Shown: positions 15,485 to 25,849, counted from the stretch's first letter. The stretch is DNA of 42,495 nucleotides from CAYNTS01 sp964400495 (GCA_964400495.1 CAYNTS010000014.1:1-42495); one strand, 5' to 3'. Program-made: numbers and translations. The notes: a model not told the origin generated them from the letters alone.

Positions 15485-18006
15485 GTGAAATATTTGAGTG
15501 TAATATTAGGATTTTGGATTGGCCTCGGTTTCGGGGCTAATCCTTTTTATCCGCAATTACCAAAATCAAATAATACTTTTAATCAAGATGCACAAAAATT
15601 TACTCATTTGCTTGGGCTAATGGTTGAATTTCAATACGAAGAAATTGACGACCCAACCACCAGTGGGAGAGGACATTTCTTAGACTCTGTTGATATTACA
15701 TTTGCGGATACAACAATTAATAGTGATAGTACTCGGTGTGATGGTTTTCTGGTAGATAGGCCTCCACATAATATTGCATATTTCAATTCTCAATTAACTG
15801 CAGTAAAAAATTATTATGAAACAGTTTCGCAAGGGAATGTTGCATTTAATATTATGATGATTGATGAGGTTTTCCAATTACCCAATTCAATGGAATCGTA
15901 TGCTCATTCTGACACAGCATTGGGACGACTATTTACAGAAACAATGCATTTAGCAACTGAAACCATAGAAAATGAATTAACTAATGATGAGATTAATATT
16001 CACGATGTTTTATTTGTTGTTTTCCATGCGGGGTTAGGGCAAGATTTTACTGTACCATTTATTGACCCAACCAGTTATGATTTACGGTCAGCTTTTATTG
16101 ATGATGCAATGTTGGTCGATGCCCCTACTATCAATATTAATGGATTAAATATTACGCGAGGAATTTTGCTTCCAGAAACTCAAAATATGATATATTTTGA
16201 TGTGATAGAGGATATTTATCCTGGAGAAAATTATTGTAATTATCAATTTGGATTGACAGGTACATTTACATTTTTATTGGGGTATGCCCTAGGACTTCCT
16301 CCTATGTTTGATACAGAAACGGGTAATACTGGTATTGGTCAATTTGGTCTAATGGATGTGGGTTCTGGAAATGGACAAGGTGTAATTCCTGCACCACCTA
16401 CAGCTTGGACTCGCTCTAAACATCAAAATTTTGGGTGGATTGAAACAATAAATATAACGCAAGACATTTTACTTCGAGATACTACTCTGTATATTCCAAA
16501 ACGGATAAATGAAGATGTAATTTATAGAATAGATATATCAGATGATGAATATTTTTTAATTGAAAATAGAAATAATANNNNNNNNNNNNNNNNNNNNNNN
16601 NNNNNNNNNNNNNNNNNNNNNNNNNNNNNNNNNNNNNNNNNNNNNNNNNNNNNNNNNNNNNNNNNNNNNNNNNNNNNAAAGAACCAGTTTATCCTTTTGA
16701 TGGAATTAATAATGATATTTATGCAAGGGCTGTTCAATTAGAAGAAGCCGATGGGGCTATTGATATTGGGTATGATAGTTATGCTTTCTTTGCAAGTAGC
16801 GACCCAACACAAGGAACACTATGGGATTTTTGGTATAGTGGAAATGAAGGGTATGAATATTCCAATCCAAATAATGATTTTGTTGTATTTGATTCCAATT
16901 CACATCCAAATTCCAATACAATTGAGGGAATAAATAGTAATATTAAAATTAAAATTTTATCACCAATACAAGATATAATGACGGTTCAAATTTCTATTGA
17001 AAACCAACAACCAATTACTAATTTACCCGAAGGAAGTTCTATCATTGGTTCAGCAGATAGTACAGTCTATTATAGCATGAATAATTTAGTTTATCAAGCA
17101 ACCCAAGACGTAAATGATTTACAATTAGATTTAGTATATGATTCAGATAATATAATATTAACTTTTGAAGATTCCATTTATTATACAACTTTAGATTCAA
17201 TTGTTGACACATCAGGAACACTAATACCCAAAAATAATGTGTTTCCGATGGGGAATATTGAGTTTGTTGATAGTATAACTGTGTCTGAAAATGCAGATGC
17301 TTTAGGTGATATAGATGGTGATGGATTAGATGAAATGATTACTGTGAATGATGGAGTATTATCAGTTGAAAATGTGAATGGAACAAGTTGTAATGGATTT
17401 CCAATTCCTGATGATTTTTATGGGATTCCATTAGTAGCAAATATTGTTGAAGTTAGTGATAATTCTCCAGAGATAATTTGTAGAAATGGTGACCATATTA
17501 CCATTTTAGATAATCGTGGTAAAGTACTTCAAGAGTTAACTTCAATAGATTATGAAGCTGATTTATTAATGGTTCCATTTTGGGAGAATGACTCTTCAGT
17601 TCTAGTAGATGGAAATAGGTTAATCCAGTTCCCCTTTGATAGTACTTATTCTTATTGGATGGGACCTCATAGTCGCTCATCTCATTATCCACAATCTACT
17701 GGTGCACATGAACCAACTGATGTATATGATGAAGGAACTTTTAGTAAAATATATAATTATCCCAATCCAATTACAGAAGGACGAACCACATTTCGATTTT
17801 TTACACCCGATGCACAAACTGTGATAATTAAAATTTATAATGTAGCTGGGTTTAATGTTGATGAATTATTTCTTGATACTCTGACTCCAAATGAATTTAA
17901 TGAAATACCATGGGATGCTTCACAATTTGATTCTGGTTTATATTTTGCAGAAGTCAAACCGGATATTGGTGAATCATCACTTATTAGATTAGTTATTGTA
18001 AAATGA
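15485..18006 (+). CDS. M6-like secreted protein with destroyed zinc site, FG-GAP-like region and sorting domain (split by assembly gap)
   Basis: One gene interrupted by 100 N. It starts at GTG 15485 with a signal peptide, reads in one frame to 16577, and resumes at 16678 in a different frame that stays open to 18006, ending in a type IX-like sorting domain (YNYPNPITEGRTTFRF, ending RLVIVK). The arbitrary gap length explains the frame change. Residues about 200-330 match M6 (immune inhibitor A-like) metalloproteases (GLPPMFDTETGNTGIGQFGLMDVGSG in two parts, then PAPPTAWTRSK). However, the HExxHxxGxxD zinc motif reads F263-L264-L-G-Y267-x-x-G-x-x-P273, so all ligands and the catalytic Glu are lost. 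The C-terminal half has an FG-GAP/VCBS-like segment (GDIDGDGLDEMITVNDG). It is probably a non-enzymatic surface binder. It starts 6 bases after the PorV-like gene. Confidence 0.82.
16578..16677. other. Scaffold gap of 100 N
   Basis: Exactly 100 N, the conventional placeholder for unknown length. The reading frame differs on the two sides, so the real distance is not 100 modulo 3. Confidence 0.97.
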
Positions 18007-20969
18007 AGCTATTAACTCAATTATTTACATTAATTAATTTGTGTGGAATTGGATTTTCTCAAAGTTCGTATAATCACCCCGAATTAAATTGGTACACTTT
18101 TGAAACGGAACACTTTATTTTTCATTATCATAATGAAACAGAGAGAAGTGCCCGAGAAGCTGCAACTGTAGCAGAGACTGTGTATTATCCAATTACTGAT
18201 TTATACGATTTTGAACCCGATTCCAAAACCCATATCATATTAAAAGATACGGATGATTATTCCAATGGTGCTGCATTTTACTATGATAATAAAATTGAAA
18301 TTTGGGCACTTCCTTTAGATTTTGATTTGCGTGGGGCACATCGGTGGATTCAAGATGTAATCACGCATGAATTTACCCATATTATTCAAATAGGTGCGTC
18401 CATGAAATATTCCCGACGGTTTCCTGGTGCATATATACAAATGATGGGATACGAAGACGAAAAAAGAGACGATGTGTTGTACGGATACCCAAATACGATT
18501 ATTTCATATCCAATACCTGGAACTGCAGTGCCACCTTGGTTAGCAGAGGGAACGGCTCAGTATATGTATCCAGGTGCAAATTTTGATTATTTAGATTCGC
18601 ACCGAGATATGATTTTACGCGATAGAGTGTTTCATAATAATGTACTATCCTTTGATGAAATGAATACATTTGGCAAAACAGGAATTGGGAATGAATCTAC
18701 ATATAATCAAGGGTTTTCAATGGTTTATTATCTTGCCGAGAAATACGGAGTAGATGTTCTCAAAACTATATCGCAAAACTTATCCAATCCATTTTCATAC
18801 TCAATTAACAAAGCAATTAAGAATGCAACAGGAAAATCAGGATATGATAATTATTCAGATTGGATTAGTTATCTTCAAGAGAATTATTCAGAATTTTTTG
18901 AATCTATTAAAAAGAATGAAGTAAAAGGACATGTATTAGAATCTGAAGGAACTACCAATATTCATCCAGTGTGGGCACCAGATGGAGAGAGGTTTGCATT
19001 TTTATCCAATAAGGAAAATGATTATTTTGGACAAACCAATGTATATATCTATTCTCTACTTGATTCAACCAGCGAAATGGTTGCTTCAGGTGTTAAAACG
19101 GCAGTTACTTGGACAGACGATTCAACCATTGTGTATTCAAAACGAAGTAAACCAAATTCTCGTGGGTCTAAGTATTTTGATTTATATTCCTATGATTTTA
19201 CTAGCGAGGAAGAAGAGCGATTAACCTTTGATGCCCGATTGTTTTCACCTGCTTATAATTCTGAAACAAAGCAAATTGTAGCCATTACATCCTATGATGG
19301 GACATCCAATATTATGATTAGTTCAACGGACTCAATCAATTTTGTTCCACTTACACAGGAAAATGATGGAATTCAGATGTTCTCACTTTCCTGGATAAAT
19401 AACAATGTGTATGTGGATGCAACTGACCATCATGAACGACAATTATACATGGTAGATTTAACGTCTGGGGAGATAATACGAAAAACAAATCTCAATTGGG
19501 ATTCTCGTGATGTTGAGTTCTCTCAGGATGGATTAGTTTACTCTTCAGATAAATCAGGAGTCTATAATCTTTGGGTTGAATCTGAATCTAACTCGGGATA
19601 TATTACCAATGTTCAAGGTGGTGCTTTTATGCCATCCGTTTCAAAAAATGGTGATATTTTGTATAGTGTGTATGACAATGCTGGATTCAATATTGCATTA
19701 ATTAGACAAAATGAAATTACACCTATACAATCTGTTGGATTTGAAGATGATTACTTTACACATAAACCAGAATCTGAATTGATAGACACTCAATATATTG
19801 CAAAATCATATAAGTATGAAGATGAGATGTCTAAATTATTCTTTTTACCACGAGTTATGATGGATTATAACACAATTAAACCTGGTTTTTATACGTTTGC
19901 AAATGATGTTTTGGATAGATTGATGTTGTTTGGTGGAGCATCAACCAATAAAGATAAAGATTTAGATTTATTTCTTATTCTAGAATATAAAAAATTCTTT
20001 TTAACATTGTATTCTAATTTATTTTGGAGAACCCGTCATACAGAAAGTGATTATTTTTATACAAATATTAATGGATTAGAAGTACCCAATATTCCTATCC
20101 ATGCAGATGTAGCTTTTCAATTGTTTTCCAGTGATATTGGAACACGGTTTCAGTTTAAAGGACATAAGTTTAATTTGAATTATAATTATTCTAATTACCG
20201 AGAGCATGTAAATATAGTGTATAAACAAGAGATTGACTATAATAATGAGATTACATATAATACAAGGTTTGGTGAGATAGCATTTGATTATTATAGAGGG
20301 CATGCATTTTCGATTCAATATCAATTTGATAAAAGAAAACCTCAATATGTTAAAAATATGTTACCTTCCAATGGATATGAAATTGATGCTAAATATTCCT
20401 ATGAACTAAATAATTTTATGGACGGATTTGCAATTAGTGAAGAGTATAGTACCTTTGGTGCTAATTTTGTCCCCAATAATACACATCGATTAGAGGTTGA
20501 TGTTTCAAAACATTTCACTTTGGATCAAAGCAAACGAATAACTGCAACATTGTCATCTCATTTGGGTGTAATTTCAAACACAGAAATAGATGATTTTTTC
20601 TATTTCTGTGGTGGTGGACGACCGGGAATAAAAGGTTATTCTTTTTATGAAGAATCTTTAACTGGTCCAGGATTACTCATTGGTTCGGGGTATATTAGAT
20701 ATCCATTATTATTGGAAGGAAATATTCCACTTGCTCAGTTTAGTTTGCAAAATATTTCTCTTGGTGGGTTGTTTCAAACAGGGTCTGTATTTAGAAATAA
20801 TTTGGACGAAATTATAGATAACCGAAAAGCATCATTTGGTGTAGAATTTAGGGTGAGTGGATATTCATTTTTTGCTTATCCAACTGCTATTTCGTATGAA
20901 TTACACCATGCTATAAATGATGGTGACGAACCTTTAAAACAATATTTTAGTATTTTATTTGATTTCTAA
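18003..20969 (+). CDS. Gluzincin-type HExxH protease with TolB-like propeller and outer-membrane barrel
   Basis: 988 residues with a signal peptide (residues 1-19). Residues about 25-300 form a peptidase MA-like domain with H122-E-F-T-H126 and, 56 residues on, WLAEGTAQY with Glu182 as probable third zinc ligand, the gluzincin arrangement. Residues about 310-600 contain repeated beta-propeller blades of WD40/TolB type (HPVWAPDGERFAFLSNK). Residues about 640-988 are alternating aromatic strands ending in Phe (QYFSILFDF), as in outer-membrane barrels recognised by the BAM complex. The protein is therefore probably a membrane-anchored protease acting on or near the surface. It overlaps the upstream M6-like gene by 4 bases, so an apparently active and a dead metalloprotease are made together. 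Substrate unknown. Confidence 0.85.
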   Translation: MKLLTQLFTLINLCGIGFSQSSYNHPELNWYTFETEHFIFHYHNETERSAREAATVAETVYYPITDLYDFEPDSKTHIILKDTDDYSNGAAFYYDNKIEIWALPLDFDLRGAHRWIQDVITHEFTHIIQIGASMKYSRRFPGAYIQMMGYEDEKRDDVLYGYPNTIISYPIPGTAVPPWLAEGTAQYMYPGANFDYLDSHRDMILRDRVFHNNVLSFDEMNTFGKTGIGNESTYNQGFSMVYYLAEKYGVDVLKTISQNLSNPFSYSINKAIKNATGKSGYDNYSDWISYLQENYSEFFESIKKNEVKGHVLESEGTTNIHPVWAPDGERFAFLSNKENDYFGQTNVYIYSLLDSTSEMVASGVKTAVTWTDDSTIVYSKRSKPNSRGSKYFDLYSYDFTSEEEERLTFDARLFSPAYNSETKQIVAITSYDGTSNIMISSTDSINFVPLTQENDGIQMFSLSWINNNVYVDATDHHERQLYMVDLTSGEIIRKTNLNWDSRDVEFSQDGLVYSSDKSGVYNLWVESESNSGYITNVQGGAFMPSVSKNGDILYSVYDNAGFNIALIRQNEITPIQSVGFEDDYFTHKPESELIDTQYIAKSYKYEDEMSKLFFLPRVMMDYNTIKPGFYTFANDVLDRLMLFGGASTNKDKDLDLFLILEYKKFFLTLYSNLFWRTRHTESDYFYTNINGLEVPNIPIHADVAFQLFSSDIGTRFQFKGHKFNLNYNYSNYREHVNIVYKQEIDYNNEITYNTRFGEIAFDYYRGHAFSIQYQFDKRKPQYVKNMLPSNGYEIDAKYSYELNNFMDGFAISEEYSTFGANFVPNNTHRLEVDVSKHFTLDQSKRITATLSSHLGVISNTEIDDFFYFCGGGRPGIKGYSFYEESLTGPGLLIGSGYIRYPLLLEGNIPLAQFSLQNISLGGLFQTGSVFRNNLDEIIDNRKASFGVEFRVSGYSFFAYPTAISYELHHAINDGDEPLKQYFSILFDF

Positions 20970-20970
20970 A

Positions 20971-21939
20971 ATGAAAATGTATTTTAATATAATTAATATA
21001 ATTGTGTGTATCGGATTTAGTTATGGTCAATATTCCTCCATTGAAGCAAAATTTGCTGAAAAATTTGAGGTAGGGAATTATTTTAATAATGATGAATTAA
21101 ACATTGAAAAAGAAAAATCACCTTTGTTAGCCATGATATTATCTGGAATTATCCCAGGTGCTGGCGAAGTATATATGGAAAAATGGCCACGAGCCATTGT
21201 GTTTGGACTAATTGAAGTATTTGCTTGGACAAAATATTTTGAAAAACAAAAATTAGGTGATGAATATACTGTAGATTATAAATTATATGCTCAAGAACAT
21301 TGGAAGTTTGAAGAATGGACTTCCAATTATTATAATTGGAATAACCCTGAGAATGAGTATTATGAGTATTTTATTAACATAAATGAGATGGAGTATTTTA
21401 CAATTAATGAACCTGGTCATTATTTAAGTTTTTCGTGGAATGGTGATGATGAGTTTAACAAATTTATTAGTACAAATAGCGAAGAATTTGGTTTGTTATA
21501 TAATAATTATAATTTAGAAGATTCATTGTCAGCAGTACAATTTGTTGAAGAAAATAATGTAGAGATAGTTTATAATCACCATTTTTATGAAAATATTGGA
21601 AAATATAATCATTTTTATGCTGGTTGGGATGATATTGATGAAGAATTTATTTCTATAACAAATAATGTAAATGGGTATGAAGAAAAATATGCTTTTTCTC
21701 CTCATAAATATTATTATCAATATATACTCCGTTCACAAGCAAATGATACTTATGAAATGGCAGAAGTTGCGTTGAAAGGGATTTTGGCAAACCATGTAGT
21801 AAGTATGTTAGATGCTCTCATTCTAGCAAAACTTTGGAACCTTAAAAATGGAAGTTTTAGAAATTACTCAGTAAATACATATTATGACCATCGAAACCCA
21901 TGGGGAGTAGGTGGGGTTACATTATCAATTAGGTGGTAG
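20971..21939 (+). CDS. Membrane-associated protein with DUF5683-like segment
   Basis: 322 residues starting at the ATG 1 base after the previous stop, which gives a signal peptide (MKMYFNIINIIVCIGFSYG); an upstream in-frame TTG at 20959 is less likely. Residues about 48-85 (SPLLAMILSGIIPGAGEVYM, then RAIVFGLIEVFAW) resemble the PGAGQFY segment of DUF5683-type proteins common in Bacteroidota. The centre is very rich in Tyr, Asn, Glu and Asp. A second amphipathic stretch follows (AEVALKGILANHVVSMLDALILAK), and the end is beta-like (GVGGVTLSIRW), as in a small outer-membrane protein. Function unknown. Its position before bamD in a tight operon suggests an envelope role. Confidence 0.7.
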   Translation: MKMYFNIINIIVCIGFSYGQYSSIEAKFAEKFEVGNYFNNDELNIEKEKSPLLAMILSGIIPGAGEVYMEKWPRAIVFGLIEVFAWTKYFEKQKLGDEYTVDYKLYAQEHWKFEEWTSNYYNWNNPENEYYEYFININEMEYFTINEPGHYLSFSWNGDDEFNKFISTNSEEFGLLYNNYNLEDSLSAVQFVEENNVEIVYNHHFYENIGKYNHFYAGWDDIDEEFISITNNVNGYEEKYAFSPHKYYYQYILRSQANDTYEMAEVALKGILANHVVSMLDALILAKLWNLKNGSFRNYSVNTYYDHRNPWGVGGVTLSIRW

Positions 21940-21940
21940 A

Positions 21941-22714
21941 ATGAAAAAGTTAATTTTAACATGTGGATTATTAATTTTAATCGGGTGTGGGTCAAAACAT
22001 ATTTCAATTGAAGATGATTTAGCTCTCCGATTTAATAAAGGTGTATCTTTTTTTGAAAAAGGGAAATATACCCGTGCGAATGAAGAATTTCAATTTATTG
22101 TTATGAATAATCTGGGTTCAGCTAAAGCATTGGAATCTCATTATTATTTGGGTGAGTCCATGTTTCAACTCAAATTATATGCTGAAGCCATGGTTGAATA
22201 TGATAGATTTGCACGGTTATCTCAAAATCCAGAAAAAATTGAAAATGCTCGGTTTAAAATTTGTAAATGTGCATTTGAATTGAGTTTGGGTTTTGAGAAA
22301 GACCAAACATCTTCACTTGGTGCATTAGATAAACTTCAATATTTTATTGAGGATTATCCAAATCATGGTCATACAGAGAAAGCTGAGTCCTTAATAGAAG
22401 AATTACGAGATAGGTTAGCACAAAAAAATTATGAATCAGGTCGACTTTATCTAAAACTAGAAGAATATGACTCAGCACATATTTATTTAAATGAAGTGTT
22501 AGATAATTATTATGACACAAAATTTGCTGATGAGGCAAGAGTCGCAATAGTTTTTGCATATTTGTTAGATAACAATAGAGATATGGCAGAAAAATATTTG
22601 AAGTACAATAAAGAAAGTTTTATATCAAGTGAAAAGTTTCAAGAAGCAGAAACTCTGTTTGAAAATACAGAAAATGGTTTGTCAATGCCTGAATATGTAC
22701 GTCTATATAAGTGA
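21941..22714 (+). CDS. bamD: BamD-like outer-membrane assembly lipoprotein
   Basis: 257 residues beginning at ATG 21941, preceded by AGGTGG. The N-terminus is a lipoprotein signal with lipobox LIGC (Cys16). TPR repeats follow: FNKGVSFFEKGKYTRANEEF, then YYLGESMFQLKLYAEAMVEY, the FIEDYPNH segment and YYDTKFADEARV. Length and repeat layout match BamD (YfiO), the essential TPR lipoprotein of the BAM machine that inserts beta-barrels in the outer membrane. It follows two genes for probable outer-membrane proteins and overlaps nadD by 4 bases. Confidence 0.85.
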   Translation: MKKLILTCGLLILIGCGSKHISIEDDLALRFNKGVSFFEKGKYTRANEEFQFIVMNNLGSAKALESHYYLGESMFQLKLYAEAMVEYDRFARLSQNPEKIENARFKICKCAFELSLGFEKDQTSSLGALDKLQYFIEDYPNHGHTEKAESLIEELRDRLAQKNYESGRLYLKLEEYDSAHIYLNEVLDNYYDTKFADEARVAIVFAYLLDNNRDMAEKYLKYNKESFISSEKFQEAETLFENTENGLSMPEYVRLYK

Positions 22715-23271
22715 AAATATTTTTTTTCGGCGGAACTTTTGATCCACCTCACTTGGGTCACTTAGAAATTGCAAAACATTGTACAAATTTAGCTGATAAA
22801 TTTATTTTTATTCCAGCAAAACAATCCCCTCACAAAAATAAATTTCCCATTGCTTCGGATAAACATCGAGTAGAAATGTTGACCCGGATGATTGATTCAC
22901 CCAAAATGATAATTGAAGATTTTGAACTCACATCTTCTTTACCCAACTACACAATTTATACAATCCATTATTTGAAAAATAAGTGGAAGGGTGCTGACTT
23001 AACAATGGTGGTGGGTGAAGATCAATATAACTCACTCTCTAAATGGTATCAAATTGATGAAATTAGAAAAAATGTATGTATAATGTGTTTTCATAGAGTT
23101 GGATTTAAACCTTTGCAAGTAAATGATAAAAAGGATGAATTTATAAGCGATTTTAATTTGAATATTTCATCAACAGAATTAAGAAAATCTTTTAAAAACA
23201 ATCAAAGTGATAATGCAATGATAAACCAAGATGTACTTTCGTATATTAAAGAAAACAATTTATATCTATGA
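22711..23271 (+). CDS. nadD: Nicotinate-nucleotide adenylyltransferase
   Basis: 186 residues from a GTG start overlapping the bamD stop. The nucleotidyltransferase signature GGTFDPPHLGH (residues 7-17) and the C-terminal ISSTELRKSF motif are diagnostic for NadD, which adenylates nicotinate mononucleotide to deamido-NAD in NAD synthesis. Cytoplasmic. The central PAKQSPHK motif fits NadD and separates it from CoaD, a distant relative that is also in this window (30817-31299). Confidence 0.95.
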   Translation: MKIFFFGGTFDPPHLGHLEIAKHCTNLADKFIFIPAKQSPHKNKFPIASDKHRVEMLTRMIDSPKMIIEDFELTSSLPNYTIYTIHYLKNKWKGADLTMVVGEDQYNSLSKWYQIDEIRKNVCIMCFHRVGFKPLQVNDKKDEFISDFNLNISSTELRKSFKNNQSDNAMINQDVLSYIKENNLYL

Positions 23272-24194
23272 ATGAAATAATATTCATAGTTCAATTTATC
23301 TTAGGTTCAATCTTTCTCTATTTTGGAGCTGAATATTTAGTTGGAAGTAGCCGAAAATTAGCTAGTCATTTTAGAATACCACCCATAATTATTGGAATTA
23401 CAGTGGTTGCATTTGGTACTTCATTGCCAGAATTAGTTGTTAGTATTTTAGCAAATATTAAAGATCAGCCCGGAATTGTAGTTGGTAACATTATTGGTTC
23501 TAATATCGCGAATATTGGATTGGTACTTTCCATAACAGCAATTATATTTCCAATTATATTTTCATATTCAAACATTAAAATTGACTTATTATTTTTACTT
23601 ACAATAACCTTAATGCCTGTAATATTTATTTATAATGGAAACCTCGGCTTACTACAAGGTATTCAACTGTTTATTATCCTAAGTTTCTACATTTATTATT
23701 TAATAAAAAGAAATGCAGATTTAGAAGAAGATTGTTCGAAAAGGGAATTTTCATTTTCAATTCCAATTTTAATAATTATTAGTATAGTGGGATTAGCGTT
23801 TGGATCTCATTTTTTTGTAGAAGGAGCAATAGGTATTTCTCAAATTTTAGGGGTATCTTCAATTGCAGTAGGGATGACAATTGTAGCAATAGGCACTTCT
23901 CTCCCTGAGTTGGCAACTTCAGCGATTGCAGCAAAACATAAAGAATCTGCATTTGCAATTGGTAATATCATTGGTTCCAATATTATGAACATAGTTGCTG
24001 TTCTGGGATTGACCATTATTGTTAAACCAATTACTGTTGTATTTTCTGACATTTGGATTCAATTAAGTACGATGTTAGGTTTAACAATTACCCTCTTAAT
24101 TGTTTTAAGAATGAATAATGGAATTAGTAGATTGGTTGGTTGGATATTATTAGGTGTGTATTCTGTATTCTTTTATTTGAATTTTCTTCAATAA
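23268..24194 (+). CDS. Calcium/sodium antiporter (CaCA family)
   Basis: 308 residues, about ten membrane helices, with the two inverted alpha-repeats typical of K+-dependent-like Na+/Ca2+ exchangers: GTSLPELVVSILAN with GNIIGSNIANIG in the first half, and GTSLPELATSAIAA with GNIIGSNIMNIV in the second. The acidic Glu of each GTSLPE binds the ions. It resembles E. coli YrbG. It overlaps nadD by 4 bases and is followed by ftsE after 27 bases. Likely role is calcium export at the inner membrane. Confidence 0.93.
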   Translation: MNEIIFIVQFILGSIFLYFGAEYLVGSSRKLASHFRIPPIIIGITVVAFGTSLPELVVSILANIKDQPGIVVGNIIGSNIANIGLVLSITAIIFPIIFSYSNIKIDLLFLLTITLMPVIFIYNGNLGLLQGIQLFIILSFYIYYLIKRNADLEEDCSKREFSFSIPILIIISIVGLAFGSHFFVEGAIGISQILGVSSIAVGMTIVAIGTSLPELATSAIAAKHKESAFAIGNIIGSNIMNIVAVLGLTIIVKPITVVFSDIWIQLSTMLGLTITLLIVLRMNNGISRLVGWILLGVYSVFFYLNFLQ

Positions 24195-24221
24195 TAATAA
24201 TAAAAACATGTAATTTAAACG

Positions 24222-24875
24222 ATGATTAAGTTTGAGAATGTAACAGCAACATATAAAGAAAATGTAGGAATATTTGATTTATCCTTTGAGCTTGAAGGTG
24301 GTGAACTCATTTTCCTTATGGGTCCTACTGGAGCAGGTAAATCTACTGCATTAAAAGCCGTTTATAAAGATATCCCAATTAAGAATGGGCAATTATTTAT
24401 TGATGGTGAAGATGTTGCAAAAATAAAGAAACGAAATATTCCTTTTTTTAGACGAAATATTGGTATGATATTTCAAGATTTTAAGCTATTAAATGATAGA
24501 TCTGTTTTTGACAATGTTGCATTACCTCTTCGAATTATGGGGTGTCCAACGAAACAGATAAAATTCAAAGTACCAGAAATTTTAGAAAAAGTGGGTCTAA
24601 ATGGAATTGAAAAATCATTTCCACTGGAGTTAAGCGGGGGGGAACAGCAACGAGTGTGTATTGCTCGAGCATTAGTAAAAGAACCAAAAGTTATTCTTGC
24701 TGATGAACCAACTGGAAACCTAGATCCAAATGTGTCGGATGATATTATTGACCTTTTAGAAATTGCTACAGATTCTGGTGCTGCTGTATTGATGTCCACC
24801 CATAACTTTCCTTTAGTTCGTCCTCGTCTTAAACGATTTATTGAATTGAATAATGGTAGAATGATAGTTTCATGA
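24222..24875 (+). CDS. ftsE: Cell-division ABC ATPase FtsE
   Basis: 217 residues with Walker A GPTGAGKST, Q-loop region GMIFQDFKLL, signature LSGGEQQRVCIARAL, Walker B VILADEPTGNLDP and switch STHNF. The size and the QDFKLL and DEPTGNLDP sequences match FtsE, which with FtsX at the division site controls peptidoglycan hydrolases through ATP hydrolysis. The next gene, overlapping by 4 bases, is ftsX. Confidence 0.95.
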   Translation: MIKFENVTATYKENVGIFDLSFELEGGELIFLMGPTGAGKSTALKAVYKDIPIKNGQLFIDGEDVAKIKKRNIPFFRRNIGMIFQDFKLLNDRSVFDNVALPLRIMGCPTKQIKFKVPEILEKVGLNGIEKSFPLELSGGEQQRVCIARALVKEPKVILADEPTGNLDPNVSDDIIDLLEIATDSGAAVLMSTHNFPLVRPRLKRFIELNNGRMIVS

Positions 24876-25738
24876 ATCGGATTTTATACTTAATGAATGA
24901 TAGTGTTAAAGCTCTTTTTCGTGCAAAAGTGCCCGCATTAATTTCGTCATTTACTATTTCAATTACGTTAATTGTTTTTAGTATTGCATATTTTACCTAC
25001 ATAAATTTGGTTGATTTTTCATACCGCTTTAAAGAACAATATCAAATTGAAGTTTTCTTCTTTCATGATATTTCTCAAGATGAAGCAATCGAAACATTTA
25101 ATAATATCTTACTCATTGATGGAGTTGAACAAGGTGAGTTCATTGATAAAGATAAAGCATCATCCATTTTTAAAAAGTATTTTAAAGAAGAAATTGATCA
25201 AATTATTGGAGCTAATCCTTTACCAATGGGTGGTAGTTATGAGATTGATAAAAATTTCCGAAATCAATCTGAGATGTTTAGAATTACCAATGAAATCCGT
25301 CAGACTAAACATGTTGAAATGGCATCGTTTCAACAAGGAATAGTTTCCAAAATTGATAAAATTATAAAAAATATTCTAGCATTTAGTTTGATTATTGGAA
25401 ATTCAATTTTATTTGTTGCTATTGTTTTAGTAACAAATACAATCCGTTTAATAATTCATTCCAAACAAGTTCATATTGAAACACTCCATTTACTTGGTGC
25501 AACAAACGGGTTTATTCGCTTTCCCTTTATTCTAGAGGGAATTTTGCAAGGGTTGATTGGGGCATTAATTTCTATTTCTATTTTATTTTTATTTAACTCA
25601 CTACAACTTTACATTTTAGAATCCTTTGTCCAAGGAACTATTTTTAGACAAGATTATATTATATCTCTAAATATTGTATTGGGAATGATATTGGGATTTA
25701 TTGGTAGTTATCGTGGAATCTCCAAATATTTGAAATAA
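24872..25738 (+). CDS. ftsX: Cell-division protein FtsX
   Basis: 288 residues with the FtsX layout: one membrane helix near the N-terminus (about 22-44), an extracytoplasmic domain (about 45-160, with the EVFFFHD and DKDKASSIFKKYF segments), then three membrane helices (about 168-190, 215-240 and 260-280). It is the membrane partner of FtsE and probably activates murein hydrolases in the periplasm. It is the last gene of the run that starts at 14168; a 117-base non-coding gap follows. Confidence 0.92.
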   Translation: MNRILYLMNDSVKALFRAKVPALISSFTISITLIVFSIAYFTYINLVDFSYRFKEQYQIEVFFFHDISQDEAIETFNNILLIDGVEQGEFIDKDKASSIFKKYFKEEIDQIIGANPLPMGGSYEIDKNFRNQSEMFRITNEIRQTKHVEMASFQQGIVSKIDKIIKNILAFSLIIGNSILFVAIVLVTNTIRLIIHSKQVHIETLHLLGATNGFIRFPFILEGILQGLIGALISISILFLFNSLQLYILESFVQGTIFRQDYIISLNIVLGMILGFIGSYRGISKYLK

Positions 25739-25843
25739 GAATTTTAATAAATTTAGTCTTAAACATATTTTAATAAATAAATCATATCCTTGGTAAACTT
25801 TTATAATTTCACGTAAATTTATGGTCTATTTTTCAACAATAAT

Positions 25844-25849
25844 TATACA
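25844..25849 (+). promoter_or_regulatory. Possible -10 box before grpE
   Basis: TATACA lies 6 bases before the ATG at 25856, the same geometry as the mlaE promoter, and no Shine-Dalgarno is visible. No good -35 is found and no CIRCE element is present in 25739-25855, which is otherwise featureless AT-rich sequence. Confidence 0.3.

Noticed and set aside
16678..16933. Separate ORFs across the scaffold gap (tail of the first call to 16741, and 16751-16933)
   Set aside because: Frame 1 is open from 16678 to 18006 with sensible protein sequence; the other frames arise from the arbitrary gap length.
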